Shown: positions 10,884 through 22,441, numbered from the stretch's first letter. The stretch is DNA of 64,000 nt from Diogma glabrata (GCA_963693315.1 OY856188.1:98926915-98990914); one strand, 5' to 3'. Numbers and translations are program-made. Notes: generated by a model from the letters alone, not told the origin.

Positions 10884-11201
10884 ATGTGTTTGTTAAATTT
10901 GTCAGATGAAGATAGCATTGATGGAAATGAAATGATTAATAAATTTGTATGTACTGAAATCTCTGATCCCATTATTTTTCCTAAATTACATGAATATGTG
11001 AAACGTCATATGATGCATGGACCTTGTGGTGCTCTAAATCCCAATTCCGTTTGTATGAGAGATGGTAAATGCAGTAAGAATTTTCCAAAACCTTTTTCTG
11101 AAAATACTAAAGAATCTGTGAATGGTTATCCTTTGTATCGTCGACGTGATAATGGTATGAGTGTTGATGTACGTGGTGCATCTCTTGATAATAGATACAT
11201 A
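10884..11201 (+). pseudogene. Helitron Rep/helicase protein fragment (Helitron-like N-terminal domain)
   Basis: The frame opened by the ATG at 10884 contains MHGPCGALNPNSVCMRDGKC, then SKNFPKPF and NGYPLYRRRDNG. This is the characteristic block (H-G-P-C-G, C-x-K-x-x-P-K-x-F, G-Y-P-x-Y-x-R-R) upstream of the Rep nuclease centre in Helitron proteins of animals. Intact proteins exceed 1,300 residues; only about 105 related residues remain. The match stops at 11201, where sequence with a Helitron terminus (CTAG then a GC-rich hairpin) begins, so the codons after it up to 11240 are unrelated. The Rep HxH motif and the helicase are absent. Upstream and downstream coding parts were not found. Confidence 0.8.
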
Positions 11202-11270
11202 CTAGGAGGGCCCAGCGTGCTTCGCTACGCTTATAAATAAAGTTTTTGCGTAGACATTTTGTGGGGTGGG
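11202..11270 (-). mobile_element. Helitron 3' terminus (minus strand)
   Basis: Read on the minus strand, the sequence ends in a GC-rich hairpin, GCGTAGCGAAGCACGC, followed after a short spacer by CTAG at 11202-11205, and the next host base is T. A hairpin 10 or so bases before a CTRR end, inserted between A and T, is the Helitron 3' signature. The same terminus recurs at 11851 (minus), 13575 (plus) and 43238 (plus). The 5' end of this copy was not identified. Confidence 0.6.
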
Positions 11271-11351
11271 CCCGGTGAGCATGGTGGCATTTGCTACATG
11301 CTAGCATTTCTCACGAAAAGTACGATCATTAGTACGACAATATTTTAATGG

Positions 11352-11600
11352 TTGACACCCTTGACACCCCTTGACACCCGTGACACCCTTGACAACCTTG
11401 ACAACCTTAACACCCTTGACACCCTTGACACCCTTGACAACCTTGACACCCTTGACACCCTTGACACCCTTGACAACCTTGACAACCTTGACACCCTTGA
11501 TAACCTTGACACCCTTGACACTCTTGACACCCTTGACACCCTTGACAACCTTGACACCCTTGACACCCTTGACCCTTGACCCTTGACACCCTCGACACCC
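11352..11600. repeat. Minisatellite of about 27 nine-base units (TTGACACCC / TTGACAACC)
   Basis: The unit TTGACACCC alternates with the one-base variant TTGACAACC. All six frames stay open because the unit length is a multiple of three, so the open frames here are artefacts. The sequence CTTGACACC also occurs just downstream (11807-11815) and, inverted, at 30625-30633 next to the same GGAACGAAGTTCC motif, so the array probably expanded from that family. Confidence 0.95.
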
Positions 11601-11739
11601 TGAAAAATAAAATTTTATTACAATTCCTTCCCTAATTTTTTTATTTTCTATTGATTAGAAATTAAGAAACAATTTCCCAAATTTCTCGAATTTCCCAAAT
11701 TTCCCAAACTTCGCAAATTTCCCAAACTTATTTTTTTTA

Positions 11740-11820
11740 TTACAACCATTCCTTCACTAATTAATCGAAAGGAACTTCGTTCCATCCGGGTGTTCCTTGA
11801 CACCTCTTTACCTTTTCTTA
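11740..11820 (-). repeat. GGAACGAAGTTCC-type repeat end
   Basis: Reverse complement of the start of the insertion at 30611-31137: GAGGTGTCAAGG, then a GGATGGAACGAAGTTCC core and TTAATTAGTGAAG. Probably a terminal segment of one repeat family. The class is not resolved. Confidence 0.55.
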
Positions 11821-11850
11821 TGCATGTGGAAATGAAATGATTAATAAATA

Positions 11851-13575
11851 CTAGGAGGGCCCGGCGTGCTTCGCTACGCTTATAAATAAAGTTTTTGCGT
11901 AGACATTTTGTTGACGTTGAAGCAATGATTTCAAAAAGTGGTAATGAGATATGCTAGCATATAATTTTTAATTTTTCTTTTTAAATATATGAATGAAAAA
12001 TAATCAGAACTCTAGCTGATCAGTTCGGATATATGAAAAATTAGCGATCAAATAAGTCAGAGATCAAATAAGCTTACTTGAAAACTTATTTGATCGCTAA
12101 TTTTTTATATATCCGAACTGATCAGTTAGAGTTCTGATTACACTGTGCGACAGCCAAAATCCGCTGGGGTTCTGGCTACCGGGAAAAGTTATATCGGTAA
12201 AAAAAAAGTTATACGTGTCCCGGCGTTTCGCTGGGTCACGTCTAGGAATCGAGATATATCGATTTGAAGTTAGTATCATATAGGAGAAATTGTCACGTTT
12301 GGGGTTCTTTTTTTGACATAACTCGAGAACGACTAGTCCGATTTTGCTGAAACAAATTTAGAAATTAAGAATTACAATTCCTTTAATCTACTGATATACT
12401 ATACTGAAAAAGTAACGAAAAAATAAACAAATTAAAATTAAATAAATAAGAAATACAAAAAAATAAAATAAATAAATAAATGCAATAAAAATAATAAAGT
12501 AAAATAAAAAAATAATAAAAATAAAAATAATAAAAAACAAACAATGAATAATAAATAATAATAATAATAGTAATCAATAATAATAAATAATAATGATAAT
12601 AAATAACAATAATAATAAACAATAATAATAATAATAATAATAAATAATAATAATAATATAATAAAATATGATAAAATATAATAAAAATATAAAAATATAA
12701 AATAAAATTATACTAAAAATAATAAAATAAAATAAATAAATAAAAAATAAAAAAATAAAAAATAATATATAAAAAAGTAAAAAAAAAAATAAAATTAATA
12801 CACAAAGACACATAGACACATGTCCAAATGCGTTTAAAACAATAAATTTTGGAGTTTATTCCAGTAAAAATATTAAAAAAAAATTTCTATGAAAAATCAA
12901 TATTCTTGTCAAAATGAGATACCTTTAGTAAATTGTGAATAAAAGCAAAATGCCTTCATCGATTTTCATGATCTATGTCTCGTTTTGTGCACAGATTATG
13001 TGACTTTACGTCAAAGTTATAAGACTTGCCACCTTTTCCCGTTTTGAATTTTTCATGATTTTTTAAAATACAATTTTTTTATTTTTAGGCCAAAAATTAT
13101 TTTTTTTCTTCATAAATTTATTTATAACTGCGAAACTGTTGATTGTGTAAAGAAATAGGGTATTTGTAGATTAAAGGAATTGTAATTCATAGTTTTTCTA
13201 AATTTGTTTCAGTAAAATGGGACTAGTCGTTCTCGAGTTATGTCTCCAAAACGTGACTATTTCCCCTATATGATACATGCTAACTTCAAATCGATATATT
13301 TCGATCCCTAGACGTGACCCAGCGAAAAGCCGGGACACATATAACTTTTTTTTACCGATATAACTTTTCCCGGTAGTCAGAACCCCAGCGGATTACAGAC
13401 CCCTACCATTTGTCGCACAGTGTTATTTTTCATTCATATATTTAAAAATAAAAATTAAAAATTATATGCTAGCATATCTCATTCCCACTTTTTGAAATCA
13501 TTGCTTCTACGTCAACAAAATGTCTACGCAAAAACTTTATTTATAAGCGTAGCGAAGCACGCCGGGCCATCCTAG
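11851..13575. mobile_element. Foldback element with a Helitron-type 3' end at both termini (1.7 kb)
   Basis: The left end 11851-12375 and right end 13185-13575 are inverted copies of about 390 bp, apart from a 136-bp insertion in the left arm. Both start (reading inward) CTAGGAKGGCCCGGCGTGC and continue through TTTGCGTAGACATTTTGTTG, CACTGTGCGAC, CCGGGAAAAGTTATATCGG and GGGTCACGTCTAGG. The host bases are A before the left CTAG and T after the right CTAG, as expected for Helitron ends. The centre (12380-13180) is AT-rich simple sequence. The long open frames on its minus strand come from 'ataataataa' repetition and are not genes. Confidence 0.65.
12003..12138. mobile_element. 136-bp palindromic MITE with TA target duplication
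   Basis: Ends ATCAGAACTCTAGCTGATC and, inverted, GATCAGTTAGAGTTCTGAT; nearly the whole element is self-complementary (GATATAT...ATATATC, TTAGCGATCAAATAAG...). It is flanked by TA on each side. The opposite arm of the host foldback (around 13425) has the uninterrupted sequence, so the right arm is a natural empty site. TA duplications and palindromic structure fit a Tc1/mariner-related MITE. Confidence 0.75.
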
Positions 13576-13610
13576 TAACAGTTATTATGAAAGGTTCTGG
13601 TATGAGATAT

Positions 13611-15480
13611 TTTTTTTTTTTTTTTTTTATTCAAAGTTAGGCATGTTTAGTGTTAATTATAATAAATTATAAATTAACGTCTCTGAATATCTGAAGATAC
13701 CATGCCAACTAGGGATAAGAATGGAATGCAAATTAAGATTCTCTGAGAAATTTATGAACGTTAACTTTAAAGCCTTGAGGATTAAATTCATCAGGGAAAA
13801 CCCAGGAAGGTAAGGCATTCCAAAGATGAGAGACTCTGTTGAAAAAGTCACATTGGAAGGCTACAGTTCTACACCTAATTATTTGAACTGTAAAGGGATG
13901 CGCTGCTACGTTTGCTCTGGTGTGACGCGAAAGGTTTGCTAATTTAGGTAAAATCGATTTGATCTCTTCAGAAGCTCGTTCATCCATAATATATTTATAA
14001 AATATAGTCAAATCAGCAACATTTCTTCTGTGCTGCAAGGAATCAAGACCGTTAGTAAGACTTGGGTTACCAATGAGTTTAATAGCTCTACGCTGTACAG
14101 AATCAAGGCAGTTGAGACTACTCAAGTAAGCTCCACCCCATATGTGAGAACAGTATTCCATGCAGGGACGTATAAAAGATTTATAAACTAAAAGAAGTTG
14201 TTCGCTATCGAAAAACTTACGACATCGCCCTAAAAATCCTAACTTTTGAACAGCATTCTTAGCCAGATTAAAAATATGAGAATTCCACTTCATATTATTT
14301 TCAATCTCAACTCCTAGAAGTCTGACAGACTCATTCTCTAAAAGATTTTTGGGGCCAAACGTTAATGGAAAAGGATTGGGTGTCGTTATCCTAGAAAAAT
14401 GACAAACCTGTGTTTTGCTTGTATTGAATTCAACACTGTTAGCAATACCCCAATCCATAATTGTTTTAAGATCAGTGTTAAGGGAATCTATCAATTTTGA
14501 CCTACACTCACTAAGCGCTAAGGGTGTATATAGTTTAGGTGCTTCATGAGACGCATGAAGCGTGCTATCATCAGCAAAACTATGTATAGGATGAACCGTT
14601 GAGTCCAACAAATCATTAATATAGATAAGAAAAAGAGTTGGTGACAAAGCGGAACCCTGAGGAACTCCTGCATTAGTTGAAAAAGTATTCGATGACACAC
14701 CGTCAACATTGACCCGAAATTTTCTATCAGATATAAAGCTCTGTGTCCAAGATATAAGCTGCTCGTCTAAACCATAGGATCTCAATTTGCATATAAGGTT
14801 GTTATGCCAAACTTTGTCAAATGCCTTGGAAATATCAAGAGCAACACCGAATGTTTCTCCAAAGTTTTCAAGCGACTTGTTCCAGATATGAGTGACAAAA
14901 GACAGCAAATCTCCCGTCGCTCTTCCTTTTCGAAATCCATATTGTCTCTCATTAATTAATTTGGAAGACTCTAAGAAGCTCATTAAATTAAAATTGACAT
15001 ATTTCTCAAAAATTTTAGCAACTACCGATAAAATTGAAATGGGTCTGTAATTCGTAGGATCAGTTTTACTGCCCTTTTTTGAAACTGGCTGTACACTAGC
15101 CATTTTCCAAATTTCAGGAAAAATTCCTTTCTTATATGACAAATAGAAGATTTTAGTGAGGATTGGTGCTAGCTCCCTAGCAAATGTTTTAAGTATAATT
15201 GGAGGAATAAAATCAGGGCCTGTTGCCTTGTTAGTATTGATTTTCAAAAGCATTTTTCGAACAATGTTTTTCCGAAAAATTATCCGCCTCATTTTATAAG
15301 AAACTTTAGAAATAGGTTTAGGTTGGAAATTAGGTTCTTTTAAAGTAGAATTTAAAGAGAAATAATGCCCAAGCAAATTAGCTTTCTCTTTTGGATCAAT
15401 GATAGGGACATCTCTATTAACAAGAGGCGGTAGGGAAGATTTACAAAAGTTGCTTTGGACAGCCTTTGCGGCTTTATAGA
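13611..15480 (-). pseudogene. Jockey/CR1-superfamily non-LTR retrotransposon, RT and C-terminus with poly-A tail
   Basis: An open frame of 547 codons (13733-15376; the frame is open further 5' to about 15500) encodes a reverse transcriptase. From the first codon of that stretch, the fingers motif YRPISIL is near residue 110, the palm motif DISKAFDKVW at 181-190, AGVPQGSALSP at 236-246 and the catalytic FADD at 267-270. Thumb and C-terminal motifs follow (VRLLGVEIENNMKW, RPCMEYCSHIWGG, HLWNALPSWVFP). The catalytic Asp residues look intact. An in-frame TAA near 15508 and the absence of an endonuclease show 5' truncation. The 3' end is a run of 18 T at 13611-13628 (poly-A on this strand), the signature of target-primed reverse transcription. 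It inserted 35 bases past the Helitron-type end. Confidence 0.85.
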
Positions 15481-15559
15481 AATTGCGTGAACCAGTCGGA
15501 TGTTAGATATTAATTGGAATGAATTAAGCGAAAAAGAAATTATCAAATTTTGTTCCATA

Positions 15560-16828
15560 AGTGAAACAATTTCACGCTTTACAAGTTGTTAAATATAAAA
15601 GCAAATACTTAATCTTTTCATTTGATAAGATTAATTAACTTTCACATAAAAGTTATAAACAAATAATAATGGAAACATAATCTAAAAACAAAAATCTAAT
15701 TTAATTCTTACATTTCATTAATTTTATTGAAATATATATTTGAATCTGATTACATAACACAACACATTACGTCACAATTATCGTACATGTTTTCTGAAAA
15801 CCTATTATAACAAAAACAAACATTATGACATATCATGTTGCTACACATGATATGATTTTCAAACTTTTTAAACGTTTTGATAATTCAAATGAATATTTAA
15901 GCTTTTCTATGAAATCTTAATTGTAATTTGTTATTTTTGAAATATAATTTAAATTTTGTTTTATTTATGTTTCTTTTAGAATTTGATTTATCTCGTTTGG
16001 AGGCTAATTTTAATTTGAATGGGAATACATGCTTTGTACTTTTGTTATTGGTTCAGTATAAATAAGAGGAATACTTTTTTTAATTAACTTGAAACAACAT
16101 AAGAAAACTAAAATTTATGTTATGATTGGTTAGTTTGAATAGATATTGTTTGTAAAGTATTCTATTTTTACATTAAATTTTAAAATAAAGATAAAGTATT
16201 CAAATCACATTTCGTTTAAATACATTTTTCTAATATTTTTTTAATACATATCGTTTACAAACGTTTTTCCAATATCCTTCAAGACCATTCAAACTTTTCT
16301 GCCGAAAAAAACAAAATATTTCAATTTTTCAGGAATCCAATTGTATTTTTTATTTTTGTTTTTGAAATATATATAATAAACCGCGAATAAAGCGCGTTTG
16401 CTTGGACAACTATATATCCTCATATACTAGTTCGTAGCCAAATACAACTACATCAAGCAGTCAAATTCAAGAAAAAATTCATAATCTTTATAGATGATGG
16501 ATTATGAAACAAATACAATATTTGTGTAATTATTTTCTAGAAAGGATCCAACAAAAAATATTTGTATAGCGTTTGTTGTATGGCGTATTTTTGTAGGTAT
16601 TGTAGACCAAGAAATAAAAATTTTCTGTTATTTTGTTTTAAAGAACATTTGCGATTAGAATACGAGCGATTCTTGTAGAACTAACGAAATACTACTTAAA
16701 CAGGTTATTTTGGACAGAACTAATTAAATAACATAAAATCGTGTAAAAAAAGTAAAATGATCTTTAATTGTAAATAAAAAGTTTTTAATGTTATTGAAAA
16801 AATAGTATATTAAGAAACTAGTTTCATA
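15560..16828. other. AT-rich spacer
   Basis: No supported gene, RNA or repeat was recognised. The composition is mostly A/T homopolymers and short open frames without motifs. Confidence 0.6.
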
Positions 16829-17442
16829 ATTTATTTATTTATTTATTTATTTGACAGTAAGTAAGCTATGAAAGCTTCTATTTACAGTAAATTACATCAC
16901 AAATGTCTCTTAATATTTACAACTTAATAATTTAATAATTTATATAAATTTTTATTTTAAAGTTAAGGGAGGAAATGATTACATCAGAATAATGACTAGA
17001 ATTATGAAAGATACGTAAACTAATGTATGATTTGACTAGAAATATGAATTTAGATGAACGAATATCACAAAGTAACAAAAATAAATCATTGCCTATTGAT
17101 CAATATAAATATAATTATAACACTTATTACCAAATTGTACTTGATTATACTAAAAATGAAAACAAAACAAAACGGATCAACACTATGTTGGTTTATGTTT
17201 AAGTTTAATACTCACTGATCACCATTTATACATTTTTCAAATTCAAAATGTCTCTTACATGAATTGCTAAACTTTTCTAGAGATGGACAAGATCGGATCG
17301 AATTTGGAAGTTCATTGTATTTTTTAATACCGAGGACAAAGAAGGAAGAATTCATAATCCGATATGTATTACGAGGTAGCTTAATATGATTTGTACGTTC
17401 TGTTATGTATAGCCTGGCATATGGTGACGTAGTGTAGTACAC
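16829..17442 (-). pseudogene. 3' end of a non-LTR retrotransposon
   Basis: The minus-strand frame 17212-17442 encodes a C-terminal tail with TERTNHIKLPR, NSSFFVLGIKKYNELPNSIR and a final F-x(6)-KRHFEFEK segment. This arrangement (R-N-x-F near-repeat, G-x-x-x-[YW]-N-x-L-P-x-x-[IL]-[KR]) closes jockey/I-type ORF2 proteins. After the stop, about 360 bases of 3'UTR run to a (TTTA)n tract at 16829-16851, which is (TAAA)n on this strand and a plausible retrotransposon tail. The RT core is missing, so it is a short 5'-truncated copy. Confidence 0.65.
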
Positions 17443-17449
17443 TCACAGA

Positions 17450-18740
17450 TTCATGTAGTTCCCATTTCCTTACATATCACAATTTTACATATCACGCGTA
17501 GTTCACAACAATTTCTCGTTCATCCATAATCTATAGTCATGTTTTCATATCGTTTCCGTTACACATATTCCTTCTTCGCATAACACAATTAACAATAATA
17601 TTTTATTTTACAATCCCCTATTATTGGGTCACACTGCGTTTCCACCAGCGTTGCTTCACCATACTACATGAATTTGAATTCTCCGGACCTTTAACCGTAA
17701 TTGCTCTAAATATTTTCAAACCTCAAATAGCTGTGCATATTTGTCCAATCGTCTTAATATCTAACAATTATTATCCTACAATCAGTTTTGCAATTGTCTT
17801 CAAAACGTATTATATTTCTTATATAGGTATTTTTATCAATTTCTCTTTCCGTTATAAATCTAGATTTTACTGTACCACGGTTGTAAGCTATTATTTCATA
17901 CTACGTAATCATCATAAAATCGGTTGAACATGTGTTTAATCCATTCTAATATCGCAATATATTAATATTTCTTCCATCTGCGTGGTAAATAACTTATTTC
18001 GTGAAATTATCTTACAATTTTATGTATTACAAAATAACAATCAGTATTTTTTTTTAAAACGGAAAATGTACTAACATTGTTCTGTGGGTTTCACTCTAGA
18101 AAAACTTTGTAGCTCAATTTTCGATATTACATTCCTATATAAGAGATGAAAATATCTCGTTTTCGCTCTCTTGGTCTATTATTTCAATTGTGGTGAACAG
18201 CTGGCTGTTTTTATTTTTGTTGTTGGGTGACTGTCAGATTTTAAAATTCAATCGTGAGTTGTGATAATTCGAATCTTGTTTTGACAAAAAACCAAAAATT
18301 CGATTGCCGGGTGATAGTGAATTGTGGATGGTGGAATTTTGCCATAGGAAAATTCACGGAAAGCGGAGCTGTATCGGTGTAATTTGATTAGAAGCTGAGC
18401 GATTGGCTATGGGCGGAGCGCGACCTTGACTCACCCAAGGATGTCAAAAACGGATTATATTACCGCTAGGACGCTACAGGTATTAGGCTTTGTTTTTTTT
18501 ATATAAACATTCATAATAAATTGTCTCAAGATATACCTAAACAATTAATAATAATTAAAGAGAAAACTAATCAAAAATATACAAAGAAAAGATTTATATC
18601 AGTATTCTGTATTCGTCCAAATTAGTGATTATTATGTTAAATTTAGTGTCAGTAACTGTACTTTAATGTCCTAAGATATTTTTGTGAAACATATTTATCA
18701 TTTGAATATAAGTTAACCGTAAAAAAAACACAAAACTAAA
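17450..18740. other. Unassigned sequence
   Basis: Less A/T-rich than its surroundings in places (18180-18480). No coding motif, RNA or paired repeat could be recognised in it. Confidence 0.55.
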
Positions 18741-18741
18741 A

Positions 18742-19695
18742 TTTTACAGTAAAGATACTATTACCTTTATCATATTTGATGGTACCAATCGTCAGATTTC
18801 TCATTTCAACAACACTATAAATACACATGTCAACAATATAAATTTCACTGTCGATCATGAAAATAATAACACCATCAATTTTCTTGATATATCAATAACC
18901 CGACAACCACAAAAATTAGAATATAAAATTTACAGAAAGCCAACTACCAGTGATGTCACCATCAATAACGATTCTTACCATCCTTATCAACAAAAATTAG
19001 CAGCTTACAATAGTTTCGTTAATAGACTTTTATCCATTCCTATGAATTACAATAATTACATTGAAGAAATTAACATATTAAAATATATAGCACAAGTTAA
19101 CGGATATAATCCCCGTTTAATTGATACCTTAATCAAAAAACATAAGAATCGTTTAAAAAACAAAAATAACAACAATAATGAACCTAAAAAGATCATAAAA
19201 TACATTTCATCTTCTTACTCCACCTTTATGCCATTCGCAATAAGCAACTTATTGCGAAAACATAATATACATATAAGTTATAAAACAAGGAACAATTTGA
19301 AAAATAGATTGGTCAAACGCAATAAAACACCGCTAGAAAAATCAACTGGGATTTATAAACTGTCTTGCAAAACATGCAAAAAGATTTACATAGGCCAGAC
19401 CGGAAGACCCCTCATTAAAAGATATAAAGAACATTTACCATCTACAAGAAATGATACTGGAACTTCTAATTACGCACGACATCTAATTGATGAAAATCAT
19501 GAATTTTCACACTTTGAAAATGATATCAAACTATTGCACAAATGTTCCAAAGGAAAACTTATGGATGTATACGAAGAATTTGAAATATACAAAGCTTACA
19601 AAGGCAATAATGAATCATTATTAAATGACAAATTAACAATTAAGGAAAACATACTATACCATACAGCAATACAAAGTTTAAATTCTAATACATAA
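18742..19695 (+). pseudogene. Penelope-like element: end of RT plus GIY-YIG endonuclease, 5'-truncated
   Basis: The frame is continuous from about 18742 to the stop at 19695; the ATG at 19042 is internal. The first residues read DTITFII, matching the segment just after the catalytic Y-x-D-D of Penelope RTs, so truncation falls at the active site. Then come NTINFLDISITR, YKIYRKPTTSDVT and SYHPYQQKLAAYNS, the conserved RT thumb motifs. The GIY-YIG nuclease follows: GIYKLSC (residue 103 counted from 19042), YIGQTGR (116-122), the KRYKEH segment, and EEFEIYK with the expected Glu. The C-terminus looks complete. The polymerase palm is absent, so the copy cannot be autonomous. Confidence 0.85.
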
Positions 19696-19861
19696 AATAC
19701 ACAAGCTATTTTGAAAGGAACTTCTTTCATGGATTTATTTTTATTTTTACTTTTCGTTATTTTTATTATCATTGTAGCATTGTAATTTATATGTCATTTT
19801 ATTGATATTGTTTTTGCAATTTATTATATTTAACATAAGTCGTTTTCAAATTTTGATAAAA

Positions 19862-19905
19862 TACTGAGGATGATAATCAAGATATTATCGAAACATGTTT
19901 AAATA
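19862..19905 (+). ncRNA. Hammerhead-ribozyme-like motif downstream of the Penelope ORF
   Basis: The core CTGAGGA (matching CUGANGA) is followed by a 6-bp stem, GATAAT/ATTATC, around the loop CAAGAT, then GAAAC. This order (CUGANGA, stem II, GAAA) is the conserved catalytic core of the hammerhead. Hammerheads have been described in Penelope-like elements. Stem III and the cleavage triplet are not convincingly formed here (CATGTTTAAATA follows), so activity is uncertain. A related motif is at 57777-57812. Confidence 0.45.
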
Positions 19906-20104
19906 ATTTTCAACAATTATTGTACTTCACATGACGGTTGTTATTATTAATAAAATTTTTATTAATAAAACATAAATAAAAATAAAATAGTTTAACACTA
20001 TATTTGTTAAGTAAAGATACTGTTTTTGTGACCCAAGAATCATAATTGCATTGTACTAAGTATTTGATCTTAAAAATTGATTAAATCAAAAAAACTTGAA
20101 TATA
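19906..20104. other. Penelope 3' flank and AT-rich spacer
   Basis: After the hammerhead-like motif the sequence is A/T-rich, with repeated AATAAAA words. No further feature is recognised before the truncated non-LTR element begins near 20105. Confidence 0.4.
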
Positions 20105-22078
20105 GTTAGTGTTGTTTATACTGAGTCCTAGACAATCTTATTGTTATCATATGCCAGATGATTTCTTGGATGAACAGAATTTGATTTCTCAATATAATAG
20201 TGTTATTTATAGAGTTGCCGTTTATATTAATAATAATATTGTGTCTGACTGCATTTTTCAATATAACAAAAATAACTGCAATATCTTGAATATAAAATTA
20301 ACTCAATATGACTATGAAATCATGGCGGTTTATAAATCTCAAAAGTGTAACGCTATTGAATTTATTGATAAATTTGAGGATATAATACGTGACAAAAAAA
20401 ACTTGTTAATTTGTGGAGACTTTAATTTTAATTTAAGCAACAAATATCACCCTATAGTCCAACGTTATGAAGATGTCATTCTAACGAATGGTTGTTTGTT
20501 TCTGAACTCTTTGGAATCTACATTCTCGACTAGAATTAAAAACAACTCAGCGACAATTATCGATCACATCATAACTGACATAGATATGAATTCTTTCTCA
20601 TTGTCTTACTATGATACTCCTTTGAGCGACCATCGAATGCTACTGCTTAACATTAATGAGACGGCCATTGGACCTAGTATTAATAATACCCAGAAAATAG
20701 TTTTTGAGTATGAGAGACTAAACCTGTCTGCAATAAAGTATATGGTTGATAGTTGCAAGGATTTTCCAGCATTAGTGAATGGTCTTCAGTCTATTGTTAA
20801 GGATCATACCAAAGTTATATCTTCTAAAACATGTCTCAAAAAAATTAAAAACAATTCTTGGATCTCTAAAGAAATTATTCAAGAAATAAAAAATAGGGAT
20901 AAGTTATAAAACTTAAGAAAAGATATCCGAGTAATAAAATTTTTCATTCTGAATTTTTAGTTTCTAGAAACAAGGTGAAAGCTTTAATTACGCAAGCCAA
21001 AATTAGATATTTTGAAAATCAACTTCGTAATAACAATTATTCTGATCTGTGGAAAGTAGTAAATCGTCATGTGTTTATGAAAAAGAAATCAGAAAATAAT
21101 ATATCACTGTCAATTGATAATGAAATAATTCAGGATAAAGAACGTAATTGTAACATCTTAAATGAATATTATATATCCTGTGTGGAAAAAATTTTTCATG
21201 ACACGCCAACCGTTTCTGTGGGTAACTCTCGTTTCTATCAAGCTCCTCAAAATTTAAATGAAAACTTCGAATTGAGACCCACAACAAAAGAAGAGATTAT
21301 TTCTATTATGGAAAACATGAACAAACAAGCGGCTGTGGGTTTTGATAAGATCTCTGTAAAACTTTGTTTGCATTTAAAAAATATTGTATCCGAGGCTCTG
21401 GCTAGGCTTATAAATAATTGTATCAAAAATAAAGAATTTCCGTCGTGTCTAAAGCTTACAGAAGTAGTTCCTGTTCACAAAGGTGGAAGAAAGCAAACAA
21501 TGTCCAACTATAGACCCATCTCCCTGCTAACAACTTTCTCAAAAATTTTCGAACGCATTCTTTACAGCAGATTAGAGATGTTCTGCTTAAAAAACAAAAT
21601 CATTAACAACAACCAATATGGTTTCTGTCGTAATTCAAGTACTCTATCAGCGGCCGCCTCAATGGTTACATTAATTCAAGCTGGCTTAGACAAGCGTCTT
21701 TTCACTGGCTGTATTTTTATAGACTTTCAAAAGGCTTTTGATTCTGTGTGTCATAAGACACTTTTAGAAAAAATAAAGCTTTTGGGTGTCTCTGATGAGG
21801 ACTTAGTTGTGTTTGAGAATTACCTAAAAGGCCGTAAACAGTATGTAAAAGTGAACGATAAAACCGGTTTTCCTTTGAATATTAATTTTGGTGTTCCTCA
21901 AGATTCATACCTTGGTCCTTTATTATTTCTTTTATATACCAATGATGTATTTAGTCTTCAACTTAAAGGAAAGGCAATTATGTATGCTGATGATATGTGT
22001 ATTATATTTACAGCTGAAACCGCGGCAGAACTCTTCGGCCAAATGCAACATGATCTTGAGCTGGTTAATGATTGGGCT
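20105..22078 (+). pseudogene. Non-LTR retrotransposon ORF2, 5' part (endonuclease C-terminal half and RT), broken by frameshift and LTR insertion
   Basis: The frame 20109-20909 encodes the later part of an apurinic-like endonuclease: LLICGDFNFNLS with the catalytic D and N, IDHIITD, and the terminal SDHRMLL. A frameshift at about 20908-20925 moves the reading into 20975-22078, which carries the RT: NYRPISLLT near residue 178, FIDFQKAFDS at 248-257, GVPQDSYLGPLL at 306-317, and YADD at 337-340 (nt about 21983-21994). Family members normally have GVPQGS; Asp replaces the Gly here. The frame runs to NDWA, where an LTR element starts at 22079. The true continuation is at 24612. The N-terminus of the endonuclease is missing. 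Jockey/I superfamily is inferred. Confidence 0.85.
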
Positions 22079-22441
22079 TATAGATTTATTACTAGTTTAA
22101 ACACTATATTTTGTTTAACTTTATATTCACTTTCAATATATATTATGAATAAATCTATATTTAACAATTTAATTTTAGTGAACATTTATTTTCAACGATG
22201 CACAATATATAATTAATATTTATTGGCTCACTTTTAATTATGACTGATCAGGTTGAGATTAAAATCAATTATATATAATATTATCATTTTTACATAATAG
22301 ACAATTTAATATTCTAACGTTAATATAAAGTTATTAAATGATGATCTATATTTTATTTCTCTTGCTTATCTTTACACGTACACACACATATATTTATTAC
22401 TACAATTATTAGGACAGGGATGTAGAACCAAGAACTCTACA
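22079..22441 (-). repeat. LTR (3' LTR of the minus-strand element)
   Basis: This copy is next to the polypurine tract, on its plus-strand right side at 22442-22460. It differs from the partner at a few positions near 22092-22097 and 22335-22350. Confidence 0.85.

Noticed and set aside
11345..11598. Four overlapping frames with repeated DTLDTLDNL, TPLTPLTTL, SRVSRVSRL and QGCQGCQG peptides
   Set aside because: They come from a 9-bp tandem unit that leaves every frame open; no sign of selection in any one frame.
12383..12819. Hydrophobic Y/F/I-rich frames on the minus strand
   Set aside because: Produced by an 'ataataataa' simple repeat in the centre of a foldback element.
14518..15558. Other minus-strand frames overlapping the jockey RT
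   Set aside because: Shadows of the RT frame without family motifs.
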